DNA of 64,000 nucleotides from positions 62,001 through 126,000 of the IMG/VR virus record IMGVR_UViG_3300042946_000658; one strand, 5' to 3'. The stretch is from a virus. Positions 16,934-25,789 of the stretch are shown here, in pieces. The position numbers and the translations under genes are program-made. A model generated the notes under the pieces. The model saw only the letters and a list, made by a program, of their open reading frames with translations. It ran no database searches and was not told the origin of the DNA. Within the stretch, counting starts at the first letter, position 1. The number at the start of each line of letters is the position of its first letter.

Positions 16934-17503
16934 ATGGACATAGAAAAGTTAATGATGGCAAAGGCCATTATGGATAGAACCAAACAAATGGACTCGGGAG
17001 AGGTTGCTAAACCACAACAAAGAATGCAACTAGAAAATTTTGATGCTCCACAAGCCAAATACAATTTACCAAGTGATTTAATGGAAGGTATTGGTCAACC
17101 ACAAATGAACATACCTACCAAACAAAATAATGGTATGGGTTTTAGTAAACCATCGGTAGATGCAATTAAGAAATCTAAGTTACCAGATGAGATTAAAAGA
17201 TTAATGATTGAACACCCAATCGACAATCCAAATACAATGTCGGGTCCAACATTATCTGATGACTTAATTGAAAAGGCATCAAGACTTATGGGCACTAAAC
17301 CACAAGTTAACGAACAATCACAACCTCAAACCGTATCAAGTAATTCAGATATTAAAAAAATGGTAAAAGAAGCGGTACGTGAAATTTTGTCTGAAAGTGG
17401 TTTAATTACTGAATCTACAGAAAAGTCGAATGATGTTTTTACATTTAGAGTTGGTAAACACCTTTTTGAAGGTAAGCTGACCAAAATTAAAAAAATGAGA
17501 TAG
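16934..17503 (+). CDS. Hypothetical protein with C-terminal amphipathic helix
   Basis: 189 aa. Mostly polar and probably disordered (residues 20-130 rich in Gln, Pro, Asn, Met) with a predicted helix DIKKMVKEAVREILSESG near 138-156 and a short basic beta-rich tail (FTFRVGKHLFEGKLTKIKKMR). Similar helices ending in an L-x-E triplet occur in several small proteins of this phage. No family recognised. Last gene of the 14976-17503 unit. Confidence 0.55.
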   Translation: MDIEKLMMAKAIMDRTKQMDSGEVAKPQQRMQLENFDAPQAKYNLPSDLMEGIGQPQMNIPTKQNNGMGFSKPSVDAIKKSKLPDEIKRLMIEHPIDNPNTMSGPTLSDDLIEKASRLMGTKPQVNEQSQPQTVSSNSDIKKMVKEAVREILSESGLITESTEKSNDVFTFRVGKHLFEGKLTKIKKMR

Positions 17504-17506
17504 TCC

Positions 17507-17545
17507 TTTCTTATTATGATTTGAATTCGTATATTTTAGTTTAAA
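17507..17545 (+). promoter_or_regulatory. Candidate host-type promoter for the 17.5-kb gene block
   Basis: TTTC at 17507-17510 and TATATTTT at 17530-17537 with a 19-base spacer resemble the Bacteroidota pair TTTG / TAnnTTTG (each box imperfect). It lies 20 bases before the ATG at 17558. The 13-mer ATTTTAGTTTAAA (17533-17545) recurs with one change at 21763-21775 before another glycosyltransferase gene. Confidence 0.35.
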
Positions 17546-17557
17546 GTATACGATATT

Positions 17558-18775
17558 ATGTCAAAAATTAATGTTTTATGTGTCCCATCTGACCGTTCAG
17601 GTGTTGGCAAATTCAGGTCGTTAGACCCCCACATTTTTCTTCAAAATCAATATCCCGAGGATTTTTTTGTTGAGATTGATTACAATCCACCTATGAATGA
17701 TTTGAATTTCTATAAGAAATTCCAAATTGTACATTTCCATAGAAGTATCACAGGAGACTTTGATGCATCTAAAAAGTTAGTTGAGGAACTAAATAAAATG
17801 GGTGTTATCACAATTTGTGATATCGATGACTATTGGATGCCAAGCAAAGACCACCCAATTCACGATGTTATTATGTATAATAAAATCAATGAAAGAATTG
17901 TTGAAAGTCTTAAAGGGGCACAATACGTAACAACAACCACCACTTTATTCGCAGATGAAATTAAAAAGATTAATAAAAATGTGTTTGTATTACCAAACGC
18001 AGTTAATCCCGAAGAACCACAATTCAAAGAAGTAACACCCGAATCTGATAGACTCAGAATTGGTTGGTTAGGTGGTTCATCACATATGGGTGATTTGAAG
18101 TTGTTAGACAACTCATTTAATAAATTACTCCAATTCAAAGATAAAGTTCAATATGTTCTTTGTGGGTTTGACACAAGAGGTACGATTACTGAAATTAACG
18201 GTCAAACAGGTGAACAGAAGAAAAGACAAATTCTTCCTCACGAAACTGTGTGGGCTAGATACGAAGAAATCTTTACACAAAACTATAAAGTTGTTTCAGA
18301 AGATTTTAAAAATCATTTGATGAAGTTTGAACAAGGTGAAAAACCTGAGTTTTTAGGGGAGGGTTACCGTCGTGTTTGGACACTTCCTGTTACATCATAT
18401 GCTAAAAATTATTCTAAGATGGACGTTTCATTGGCCCCAATCAAAAACCATATGTTTAACAGAATGAAGTCTCAACTTAAAGTTATTGAGGCGGGATTCT
18501 ATAAAAAAGCTGTTGTGGCGTCTGATTTGGGTCCCTACACACTTGATTTGACACACTCATTAGACAAACACGGTAAGTTTACAGATGGTAACGCGCTACT
18601 AGTTAGTGAATACTCAAACGCTCACGATTGGGCTAAATATTTGGAGAAATTAATCAAAAACCGTAATTTTGCTACTGACTTGGGTGAGAGATTGTATGAG
18701 TCTGTTAAAGACAAATATGATTTGAAAAATGTCACTAAAGACCGAGCAGAATTGTACAAAAGTTTAATTAAATAA
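17558..18775 (+). CDS. GT-B fold glycosyltransferase (GT4-like)
   Basis: 405 aa. The N-terminal domain starts with SKINVLCVPSDRSGVGKFRSL, where the G-x-G-x-F loop is typical of GT4 enzymes. The mid region NVFVLPNAVNPEE is the standard linker before the C-terminal Rossmann domain, which begins RLRIGWLGGSSHMGDLKLL. Near 300-340, MDVSLAPIKNHMFNRMKSQLKVIEAGFYKKAVVASDLGPY is the donor-binding 'E-x7-G-x-P' type segment with E at the expected place. Function: transfer of a sugar from an activated donor; acceptor unknown. First gene of a long plus-strand block; the exonuclease gene starts one base after its stop. Confidence 0.8.
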   Translation: MSKINVLCVPSDRSGVGKFRSLDPHIFLQNQYPEDFFVEIDYNPPMNDLNFYKKFQIVHFHRSITGDFDASKKLVEELNKMGVITICDIDDYWMPSKDHPIHDVIMYNKINERIVESLKGAQYVTTTTTLFADEIKKINKNVFVLPNAVNPEEPQFKEVTPESDRLRIGWLGGSSHMGDLKLLDNSFNKLLQFKDKVQYVLCGFDTRGTITEINGQTGEQKKRQILPHETVWARYEEIFTQNYKVVSEDFKNHLMKFEQGEKPEFLGEGYRRVWTLPVTSYAKNYSKMDVSLAPIKNHMFNRMKSQLKVIEAGFYKKAVVASDLGPYTLDLTHSLDKHGKFTDGNALLVSEYSNAHDWAKYLEKLIKNRNFATDLGERLYESVKDKYDLKNVTKDRAELYKSLIK

Positions 18776-18776
18776 T

Positions 18777-19496
18777 ATGATTAAGATTCCATTACCTAAA
18801 ATTCTTTTTCTTGACATTGAGACTGTCGGACTAACAAAAGACTATGACCATTGCAAAAAGGAATACCCAAAAATTGCCGAACAATTTGATAAGTATTTTG
18901 ATTGGTTTTTGAAAAGGTTCCCTGAAGACCAACTGATTGGTAAAAACGAAGATGAACAAAAAAATCTTGTGTTTTCTTCACGAGCAGCTTTGGTTCCTGA
19001 ATTTGCAAAGATTGTTTGTATCAGTGTTGCGTTTGTTATGGAAAATGGTGATATTAAGAAACAAACATTCCACAACGATAATGAACAACACTTGTTGGTG
19101 GATTGTCAAAAGTTACTTGACCGTTGTGGTAGATTAGAATTTTGGTTGTGTGGACATAACCTTAAGAACTTTGATATTCCTATGATGGCAAAAAGAATGA
19201 TTATCAACGGATTAATGCCACCATCAATCTTACCGTCTTATGACACAAAACCTTGGGAGATTAGAGCGATTGACACCAAAGAAATTTGGCAATACGGTGC
19301 ATACACAGCAATTGGTTCTTTGGACCTTATGTGTACCTGTATGGACGTTCCATCTCCTAAAGAAGGTGAGGTTACAGGGGCTAAGGTTCACGACGCGTAT
19401 TGGAATAAAGGTATGTTAAAAGAAATTGCCGAATATTGTGAAAGAGATGTTCAGGTATTAATTGATGTTGTTCAAAAATTAAAAGCACTTATATGA
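18777..19496 (+). CDS. 3'-5' exonuclease, DnaQ/PolB-exonuclease-like
   Basis: 239 aa. Motif I FLDIETVGL (D13, E15), motif II GHNLKNFDIPMMAKR near 123-137, and motif III with YCERDVQVLIDVV near the C-terminus give the DEDD carboxylates of RNase H-like exonucleases. IRAIDTKEIWQYGAYTAIGSLDLMC matches the predicted family B polymerase-associated exonuclease group. It may trim DNA ends or degrade host DNA; it is separate from the proofreading domain of the polymerase at 1.3 kb. Stop and start codons overlap with the dUTPase gene (ATGA), linking the two nucleotide-metabolism functions. Confidence 0.8.
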   Translation: MIKIPLPKILFLDIETVGLTKDYDHCKKEYPKIAEQFDKYFDWFLKRFPEDQLIGKNEDEQKNLVFSSRAALVPEFAKIVCISVAFVMENGDIKKQTFHNDNEQHLLVDCQKLLDRCGRLEFWLCGHNLKNFDIPMMAKRMIINGLMPPSILPSYDTKPWEIRAIDTKEIWQYGAYTAIGSLDLMCTCMDVPSPKEGEVTGAKVHDAYWNKGMLKEIAEYCERDVQVLIDVVQKLKALI

Positions 19497-20101
19497 TTGA
19501 TTTTGAATCAGACCCAGAATTAAACGATGAGATTAAAAGACTCTTCGACGAAATTAAAAATTTTAAAGACGAGAATGATGATGAGGATTTGATGTCCGAA
19601 ATTGAATCCCGTTTAGGTTTACCTTTTGACGAATTTGAAAAGTTATTAGGGGACGCCTTAACAAAAAAACCATTGTTCTATAAAAAACTACACGAAGATG
19701 CTGTAGACCCAAAGTACGCATATGAAACCGATTCAGGTTTTGATTTACACAGTGTAGAAGAAATCCATTTCTTACCATTTGAACGTAAGTTAGTTCCAAC
19801 AGGATTATCATTTGATATTCCTGAAGGTTTTGAAATTCAAGTAAGAACTAAAAGTGGGTTGGCAATTAAACAAGGACTTATGGTTTTGAATAGTCCTGGA
19901 ACTGTAGACCAAGGATACACAGGTGAGGTCAAAGTTATTCTAATGAATATGAATAATATGGCGGTTACCGTTGAAAAAGGACAGAAGGTTGCTCAAGGCG
20001 TTTTATGTCCTGTAGAATCAGGTAAAAAAGTTTCTTTGGTGGAAGATGAATTTGAGGATAAAGAACGTGGTTCAAATGGATTTGGTTCAACAGGAATTTA
20101 A
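19493..20101 (+). CDS. dut: dUTPase with N-terminal extension
   Basis: 202 aa. All five motifs of trimeric dUTPases are visible: I AYETDSGFDL (76-85), II RTKSGLA (118-124), III GTVDQGYTGEV (136-146), IV GQKVAQGV (163-170) and V RGSNGFGSTG (192-201). It hydrolyses dUTP to dUMP and pyrophosphate, keeping uracil out of phage DNA and supplying dTMP precursor. An acidic N-terminal extension of about 60 residues (EIKRLFDEIKNFKDEND) is not part of the enzyme core and may mediate contacts. It overlaps the exonuclease gene by four bases. Confidence 0.93.
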   Translation: MIDFESDPELNDEIKRLFDEIKNFKDENDDEDLMSEIESRLGLPFDEFEKLLGDALTKKPLFYKKLHEDAVDPKYAYETDSGFDLHSVEEIHFLPFERKLVPTGLSFDIPEGFEIQVRTKSGLAIKQGLMVLNSPGTVDQGYTGEVKVILMNMNNMAVTVEKGQKVAQGVLCPVESGKKVSLVEDEFEDKERGSNGFGSTGI

Positions 20102-20111
20102 AAAATAAGAT

Positions 20112-21731
20112 ATGATTACTATTGGATATTCTACCCGAGAAAGTAAACCTGAGTTTATTGAATACTTAAAAACCTCATCAGGTTATGCCAAAAATGTTAG
20201 GGTTATTGAGAAAGTTAATAATGGTGAAAAATCACTATCACAAGTTTATAATGAAATTTTAAATGAAAGTGAAACTGATATTGTAATCTTTTGTCACGAT
20301 GATATCTATTTTGATAGTACTGGATGGTATCATAAAATACTAAAACATTTTGAAAAAACAGATTACGGAATTTTAGGTGTTGCTGGTACCAAATTTATGA
20401 GTGAAAATGGTACTTGGTGGTCCGACAGAAGAAAGATGTATGGTGTTGTTAATCACGAAAGTGGGGGTAAAAAATGGGAATCAAAATACTCCACATCATT
20501 AGGAAACGGTATCGATGATGTTGTTGTTCTTGACGGTGTTTTTTTAGTGGTTCATAAGAATAGAATTAATCATAACTTTGTCGAAGAATTTGAGGGATTT
20601 CACTTCTACGATATTCCATTTTGTTTTGAGAACTTTTTAAGTGGTGTAAAACTTGGTGTTATGTATAACGTAAGAATTACTCACAAATCAGTTGGTATGA
20701 CTAACGAACAATGGGAGATAAATCGAAAAAAATTCGAGGAAAAATACAATCAACATCTACCACAAAAATTGGCATTAGACCCTAAGACAAAATTAAAGAT
20801 TTTGTTTACTTGTTTATCATTTAAAACATTGACAGGTTCTGAACTTTATGTATACCAATTAGCCAAGTCACTTAAGAAAATGGGACACGATGTTTCTGTT
20901 ATGTCAGAAATTGGTGGTCCTTTAACTGATATGGCAAAAAAAGATGGTATCAAAGTTTATTCAATTAGAGAACCTTTGGGCTATAAATTAGGAGATGGAA
21001 AGTGGAGTTTTCAAAATGGTGAAATTTCACAACCAAATGTCCTATACCCTGTTGGAGAATTGATGGTAGATTTAATTCACACTCAACACAAACCAATCAC
21101 AGAACATATTTGTAGACTTTATCCAAACATACCAAAAATATCCACAATACATTCTGAAGTAATTGATTTGGAAATTCCATATGTTCACGAATCTATTAAA
21201 AAATACATTGCAATCAGACCTGAAATTAAAGATTATTTGATTACTGAACACTCAATCGACGAGGAAAAAATTAAAGTAATTTACAACCCAATTGATAATA
21301 CAAAATTTAAATCATCGACAACAAGTGAGGATTATGTTCTGTTTGTCGGTACTTTAGATTATTTGAGAAAAAATACAATTTTTGATTTAGTTGAGAAAAC
21401 TAAAGAAAGGGGTTTGAAATTAGTGGTTGTTGGTGAAGATAAATCAATTTATTTAAACGAATTAAAAAGTCACTCTCACGTAGAATATTATCCTGCGACT
21501 TGGTCGGTTGAGAAATATGTTTCAAAGTGTAAAGAAACTGCAGGTATTCAATTAGGGAGAACAACTATTGAAGGTTGGATTTCAGGTAAACCAGGTTGGA
21601 TTTATAAAGTCGATGCTCAAGGGAATATAATGGATATTGAGTATCACGAACCCCCAACTGATGTGGATAAATACTATTCGGAAAATGTTACTAAACAAGT
21701 AATTGATGAATATCTTTATTCGGTAGTTTAA
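20112..21731 (+). CDS. Bifunctional glycosyltransferase: GT-A (StrF-like) + GT-B (GT4-like)
   Basis: 539 aa with two domains. Residues 1-210 form a GT-A-like domain: ITIGYSTRESKPEFIEYLK, IVIFCHDDIYFD (metal site HDD near 57-58) and LDGVFLVVHKNRI. From about 228 a GT-B domain follows: KLKILFTCLSFKTLTGSELYVYQLAKSLKKMGHDV is the classic GT4 opening, with IKVIYNPIDNTKF and VLFVGTLDYLRKN starting the donor half. A single chain could add two sugars in sequence. It begins ten bases after dut. A different two-domain enzyme stands at 4.5 kb, so fusion of transferases recurs in this phage. Confidence 0.75.
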   Translation: MITIGYSTRESKPEFIEYLKTSSGYAKNVRVIEKVNNGEKSLSQVYNEILNESETDIVIFCHDDIYFDSTGWYHKILKHFEKTDYGILGVAGTKFMSENGTWWSDRRKMYGVVNHESGGKKWESKYSTSLGNGIDDVVVLDGVFLVVHKNRINHNFVEEFEGFHFYDIPFCFENFLSGVKLGVMYNVRITHKSVGMTNEQWEINRKKFEEKYNQHLPQKLALDPKTKLKILFTCLSFKTLTGSELYVYQLAKSLKKMGHDVSVMSEIGGPLTDMAKKDGIKVYSIREPLGYKLGDGKWSFQNGEISQPNVLYPVGELMVDLIHTQHKPITEHICRLYPNIPKISTIHSEVIDLEIPYVHESIKKYIAIRPEIKDYLITEHSIDEEKIKVIYNPIDNTKFKSSTTSEDYVLFVGTLDYLRKNTIFDLVEKTKERGLKLVVVGEDKSIYLNELKSHSHVEYYPATWSVEKYVSKCKETAGIQLGRTTIEGWISGKPGWIYKVDAQGNIMDIEYHEPPTDVDKYYSENVTKQVIDEYLYSVV

Positions 21732-21762
21732 AGTCCTTATTTATTTTTACTAAAAAATTATT

Positions 21763-21775
21763 ATTTTAGTATAAA
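21763..21775 (+). promoter_or_regulatory. ATTTTAGTATAAA, shared upstream motif
   Basis: Thirteen bases shared (one mismatch) with 17533-17545; here seven bases before the ATG at 21783, in a 51-base gap. Possibly a middle-type promoter element. Confidence 0.3.
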
Positions 21776-21782
21776 AATTAAT

Positions 21783-23759
21783 ATGATAGTTCTTACAACA
21801 ACATATAATTGTGAAAATTTTGTAGAAAGGTCTTTACTGAGTATAATGAGTCAACGTTTTAAAAACTTTACTTGTTATATTACTGATGATATGTCTACCG
21901 ACAATACAGTGTCAATAATCAAAGAGACTATTAAGGGTGACGATAGATTTGTATTGATTGAAAATACAAAAAAGATGTATCAACCAGGAAATTACGACCA
22001 AGTAATCAGAGGTTTAAACATACCTGATGATGAGGTTTGTGTTGAAGTAGATGGTGATGATTGGTTACCTAATTCAAATGTATTAGGGTTTATTGACGAT
22101 GTTTATAAAAACCCTGATATTTGGATGACAAGTGGTTCATTTAAGTATCACGATGGTAGACTTGGTTTTGCAAAAAAACCACATAATTTATTAGACATTA
22201 GAAAACAAACTTTTACCCTAACGCATTTAAGAACTTGGAAATCTTGGTTATGGAAAAAAATTGAGCAGTCTGATTTAATGGATTCTAATGGCGAATATTG
22301 GTCGGTTGCTGGGGATTTATCATTTATGTTTCCAATGGTTGAGATGTCAGGCGAAAAACACTTTAAGTTCATACCTGAAATTTTATACGTCTATAACGAA
22401 TCAAACCCGTTAAATGACCATAAAGTTAATATGTCAGTTGTGAATAATACAACGTCAATAATTAGGAATAAGAAACCATACAAAAGATTATCAGGTTCCG
22501 AATCAACAAACCCACACGATTTAATTACAAATCAAAGATTTGATGTGATTGTTAAATATCTTTACGCACAATCTATAATTAAAAATTATCAGACAGATAC
22601 GTACAAAAATTTATACAAAGAACATTTAATAAAATGGAATAATTGTTTTGAAATTTCAAACCCATCAAAAAATTCATTCGAGGTATTTGACAATACTTTT
22701 AAAGATATTATCACTAATATAAGTGAGAATGGATTTGACCCACAAATATCAAAAATCCCTGTGGTGAATGATAAATATATTGTTAATGGTGCTCACAGAT
22801 TGGCCGCGAGTTTAGCTTTAAATAAGAATGTTTTTACTGAAGAATCTACAAGTATTAAAGACGGTCAACTAATTTGTTCTTGGGAGGGTGAATTCAAAAA
22901 ATTAAATTTAAGTGAAACTCTATGTGATAGAGTTGCTCTTGAATACGCAAAATTAAAAAATAACACTTATATTGTTAGCGTTTTTCCATCAACAGGAGGG
23001 AATATCGAAGTACCTCTTTCTATTCTAAAAAAATACGGTTCTGTATTTTATTACAAACAAATAAAATTAGAAAAGAACGGTCCTCTAAACTTTATGAGAG
23101 AGTTATATGCCGGTGAACAATGGGCTGGTAATCATCAAAACAATTACATTGGTTATAGACAGAAAGAAGGTTTGTGTTTTACACAAAACGCACCTGTAAC
23201 AATCTTCTTAGTTGAATTTGATAGTGTTGAGCAGTCTGTAAGAGCTAAAGAAGAAATTAGGAATCGTTTTAATATAGGAAAACATTCTGTTCATATAAAT
23301 GACACTCACGACCAAACTATCAGACTTTCACAATGTGTATTTAATCAGAACTCAATAAAATTTATGTGTGATAGTACCCCATCAGATTACAGAAAATTTG
23401 ATGGTTTATTAAATAGTTTTAAAAAATATATTGAGGATAATAATTTAGATATTGATGAATATGCGGTAACCGCAAGTTCAATACTATCAATCTATGGTCT
23501 TAGAGAAGGTAAAGACTTAGATTATATCCACACAAAATCAGCACCGTTAATTAAAGTAAGTGATGATATACAATCTCATAATTCATATGGTATTGGTAGA
23601 TATGAACTTAATTATGATGAAATAATTCACAATCCAGTTAATCATTTCTATTCGAGAGGGGTCAAATTTGTTTCCCCAAAAATAATAAAAGATATGAAAG
23701 AAAAGAGGAACGAACCGAAAGATATTAACGATATAAACCTATTAAATAGTATATTGTAA
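21783..23759 (+). CDS. GT2 glycosyltransferase fused to ParB-like and nucleotidyltransferase-like domains
   Basis: 658 aa. Residues 1-220 are a GT2 domain: VLTTTYNCENFVERSLLSI, DDMSTDNT and EVDGDDWLP carrying the D-x-D. About 324-350, IPVVNDKYIVNGAHRLAASLALNK is the ParB/sulfiredoxin-like nucleotide-binding signature ('v.dG.yiv.GaHRlaAa'). The last 130 residues, with ASSILSIYGLREGKDLDYIH and VKFVSPKIIKDMKEKRNEPKDINDI, resemble a nucleotidyltransferase-fold domain of the kind found with sugar or antitoxin systems. The three-part arrangement was not recognised as a known architecture. It may couple activation of a substrate to transfer. The sulfotransferase gene starts three bases later. Confidence 0.6.
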   Translation: MIVLTTTYNCENFVERSLLSIMSQRFKNFTCYITDDMSTDNTVSIIKETIKGDDRFVLIENTKKMYQPGNYDQVIRGLNIPDDEVCVEVDGDDWLPNSNVLGFIDDVYKNPDIWMTSGSFKYHDGRLGFAKKPHNLLDIRKQTFTLTHLRTWKSWLWKKIEQSDLMDSNGEYWSVAGDLSFMFPMVEMSGEKHFKFIPEILYVYNESNPLNDHKVNMSVVNNTTSIIRNKKPYKRLSGSESTNPHDLITNQRFDVIVKYLYAQSIIKNYQTDTYKNLYKEHLIKWNNCFEISNPSKNSFEVFDNTFKDIITNISENGFDPQISKIPVVNDKYIVNGAHRLAASLALNKNVFTEESTSIKDGQLICSWEGEFKKLNLSETLCDRVALEYAKLKNNTYIVSVFPSTGGNIEVPLSILKKYGSVFYYKQIKLEKNGPLNFMRELYAGEQWAGNHQNNYIGYRQKEGLCFTQNAPVTIFLVEFDSVEQSVRAKEEIRNRFNIGKHSVHINDTHDQTIRLSQCVFNQNSIKFMCDSTPSDYRKFDGLLNSFKKYIEDNNLDIDEYAVTASSILSIYGLREGKDLDYIHTKSAPLIKVSDDIQSHNSYGIGRYELNYDEIIHNPVNHFYSRGVKFVSPKIIKDMKEKRNEPKDINDINLLNSIL

Positions 23760-23762
23760 AAT

Positions 23763-24362
23763 ATGCCAATATCAGATAACCTAAAAACAATTTTTGTCCA
23801 TATACCAAAAAACGCTGGTACTGCAATTACTAATAGTAAAATTGCAAGATTTTATATGGGTGGTCACGATTCGGCAAAAGAAATTAAAAATAAAGAACCT
23901 AAAAAATGGGACGAATATTTCAAATTTGCCGTCATTAGAAATCCTTGGGATAGGGTCGTTTCCAATTATGAGTATGCTCGTATGGAAAAAAGTTATTGGC
24001 ACCACGTAAGTGACACGAATGTTGGCGCGGCTCATTTCGATTACCATACATTGAAAGATAAAACATTTGAGGAGTGTGTTAATATGTTGTATGAAGACAG
24101 GTCGTCTTTAAAACATCAAGGTTGGGCACCTCAATATGTGTGGATATCTGATAATGAAAAAAATATTTTAGTTGATAAAGTTTTTTATCACGAAACTTTA
24201 GAAACTGATGAGGAGTTTAATAAGTTAATTCCTGATTTAGAAAAGGTAAACTTTAGTGATAGAAAAAGCAACAATTACAAAGATTATTATACTGAAGATT
24301 TGATACGTAAGGTGTCAGAGATTTATGAATATGATATAAATTTATTTAAATTCAAATACTAA
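23763..24362 (+). CDS. PAPS-dependent carbohydrate sulfotransferase
   Basis: 199 aa. The 5'-phosphosulfate loop is FVHIPKNAGTA (11-21) and the 3'-phosphate site FAVIRNPWDRVVSNYEY (55-71) with R59 and S67, the standard signatures of Golgi-type and bacterial sulfotransferases. The protein would move sulfate from PAPS to a sugar hydroxyl. It is a little shorter than typical members (about 230-300 aa) but keeps both PAPS elements. The next gene, three bases on, encodes the kinase that makes PAPS. In a block of glycosyltransferases this points to sulfated glycan. Confidence 0.82.
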   Translation: MPISDNLKTIFVHIPKNAGTAITNSKIARFYMGGHDSAKEIKNKEPKKWDEYFKFAVIRNPWDRVVSNYEYARMEKSYWHHVSDTNVGAAHFDYHTLKDKTFEECVNMLYEDRSSLKHQGWAPQYVWISDNEKNILVDKVFYHETLETDEEFNKLIPDLEKVNFSDRKSNNYKDYYTEDLIRKVSEIYEYDINLFKFKY

Positions 24363-24365
24363 ATT

Positions 24366-24815
24366 ATGATTTATTGGTTTACAGGCCAGCCAGGCCACGG
24401 AAAAACGGTTTTATCTAACCATTTAAAAGGTTATTTAGAATCAAATTACAAAAAAAATGTCATTCACATTGATGGTGATGACATTAGAGAAATCTTTCAG
24501 AATAAAGACTATTCAAGGGAAGGTAGAATTAAAAACATAACATTCGCACAAAACTTGGCACATTTTTGTAGTCACAAAGGATTTGACGTTGTTGTTAGTG
24601 TTGTTGCACCATATAAAGAAGTTCGAGATTCTTTTAAGGAAAGAATGGGTGAAAATATGGTAGAATTATATGTACACACAACTGAGGAAAGAGGACGTGA
24701 AAATTACCACGTCGCAGATTACGAAGCACCAACTGAAAATTATGTTGATGTTGATACAACAGATGAATCACCAGAAGGTTCATTGGTTTACATTATTAAT
24801 GAATTAGATATATGA
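24366..24815 (+). CDS. cysC: APS kinase (adenylylsulfate kinase)
   Basis: 149 aa. P-loop FTGQPGHGKT (5-14), HIDGDDIREIF (about 35-45) with the D-G-D-x-x-R element, YSREGRIKNITFAQ, VAPYKEVRDSFKE where APS kinases have the conserved 'sPy...R' segment, and ADYEAPTENYVDVDT near the end. It phosphorylates adenylylsulfate to PAPS. It is shorter than cellular CysC (about 180-200 aa). It lies between the sulfotransferase and a HAD phosphatase gene (4-base overlap), with a DUF2061 gene three genes downstream. No ATP sulfurylase gene was recognised here, so APS would come from the host. Confidence 0.8.
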   Translation: MIYWFTGQPGHGKTVLSNHLKGYLESNYKKNVIHIDGDDIREIFQNKDYSREGRIKNITFAQNLAHFCSHKGFDVVVSVVAPYKEVRDSFKERMGENMVELYVHTTEERGRENYHVADYEAPTENYVDVDTTDESPEGSLVYIINELDI

Positions 24816-25153
24816 AGAAATTTAACACCTATTTTTGTGACATAGATGGCACAATTTTTAAGTATAGAAAGTTTACTGATATACCAGTCACAAAACCTGA
24901 AGTAATAACATCAGTTGCTGAAAAATTAAATGAATGGTTTTATGAAGGTCATCATATTGTTTTAACTACCGCAAGACCTGAAAATTTGAGAAGCCACACT
25001 GAATTTGAATTAAAAGATAATAATATAAAATACAATCAATTGGTTATGGGTATCGAAAGAGGTCCAAGATATCTAATAAATGATATGGACCCTGATAAAG
25101 AAGGTGAAAGAGCAATTGGTATAAACTTAAATAGAGATAAAGGATTTGAATAA
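24812..25153 (+). CDS. HAD-superfamily phosphatase-like protein
   Basis: 113 aa. Motif I YFCDIDGTIF (7-16) with the two Asp residues, motif II VLTTARPENLRS (about 49-60), and a C-terminal LINDMDPD in place of motif IV. This is a minimal HAD fold without a cap, as in small sugar-phosphate phosphatases of surface-polysaccharide loci. The substrate is unknown; with the following nucleotidyltransferase it could make an activated sugar or polyol. Starts inside the APS kinase stop codon (ATGA). Confidence 0.7.
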   Translation: MKKFNTYFCDIDGTIFKYRKFTDIPVTKPEVITSVAEKLNEWFYEGHHIVLTTARPENLRSHTEFELKDNNIKYNQLVMGIERGPRYLINDMDPDKEGERAIGINLNRDKGFE

Positions 25154-25154
25154 A

Positions 25155-25559
25155 ATGGAAAATTGGACTAAAAAAATTCACGTAGGGTCGTCCTTACCCG
25201 CTAAAGATGGACAATACGCAATGTTTGTTGGTAGATGGCAACCACTCCATCCTGGACACCAAGAACTTTTTAAACAAGCAATGGATGAAGGTAAGAATGT
25301 TTTAATTTGTATTAGAGACATTGCCCCTGACGAAAAAAATCCATTTGCTGCCGAAGAGGTTAGACAAAATATTATGGAACATTACTCAAATGAATGTGAG
25401 GAAGGAAAGGTAAAAGTTATGGTTATTCCAGATATCTGCTCAATAGAATTTGGAAGAGGAGTTGGTTACGATATTATTGAGCGTATACCACCACAGCAAA
25501 TTGCAGATATTTCAGCAACTAAAATTCGTGAACAAATGAAAAAAGAAGGTAAATTATGA
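25155..25559 (+). CDS. Cytidylyltransferase/NMNAT-like nucleotidyltransferase
   Basis: 134 aa from the ATG at 25155; an upstream in-frame TTG at 25146 would overlap the previous gene and is less likely. AMFVGRWQPLHPGHQELFKQA is the 'G.f.P.H.GH' nucleotide-binding signature and ISATKIREQM matches the 'ISTTKIR' element near the C-terminus. Enzymes of this fold join NTP to a phosphorylated small molecule (glycerol phosphate, ribitol phosphate, NMN, heptose phosphate). It follows the HAD gene by one base. The H-x-x-H type resembles but is not ATP sulfurylase, so I do not assign it to APS synthesis. Confidence 0.75.
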   Translation: MENWTKKIHVGSSLPAKDGQYAMFVGRWQPLHPGHQELFKQAMDEGKNVLICIRDIAPDEKNPFAAEEVRQNIMEHYSNECEEGKVKVMVIPDICSIEFGRGVGYDIIERIPPQQIADISATKIREQMKKEGKL

Positions 25560-25789
25560 TTGATGTAAAAATTAGATACAATACGGTTTGTGATGATAAT
25601 CACATGTATTGGAGAATTTTAATAAACGGTGTTGAACATACTTGTTCAAATATCTTAATAGAAACACCCATGCACACAACTATTGATACGGTGTATGACC
25701 CATCAAGAGAAAAAATGGTAACAAAACACCATATCTCTTGTATGGCATCTGAAGTTATTTGGAAGGGTGATGTTGTAATTGTTAAGTAA
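25556..25789 (+). CDS. Hypothetical small protein
   Basis: 77 aa, beta-rich (DVKIRYNTVCDDNHMYWRIL, then ISCMASEVIWKGDVVIVK) with no family recognised. Overlaps its upstream neighbour by four bases (ATGA) and the DUF2061 gene downstream by one (TAATG), so it is translated as part of the same unit. Confidence 0.6.
   Translation: MIDVKIRYNTVCDDNHMYWRILINGVEHTCSNILIETPMHTTIDTVYDPSREKMVTKHHISCMASEVIWKGDVVIVK

Noticed and set aside
24366-25559. Cytidylyltransferase-like gene read as ATP sulfurylase to complete a full sulfate pathway
   Set aside because: The signature GRWQPLHPGH plus ISATKIR fits small nucleotidyltransferases; typical ATP sulfurylase motifs were not seen and the protein is only 134 aa.
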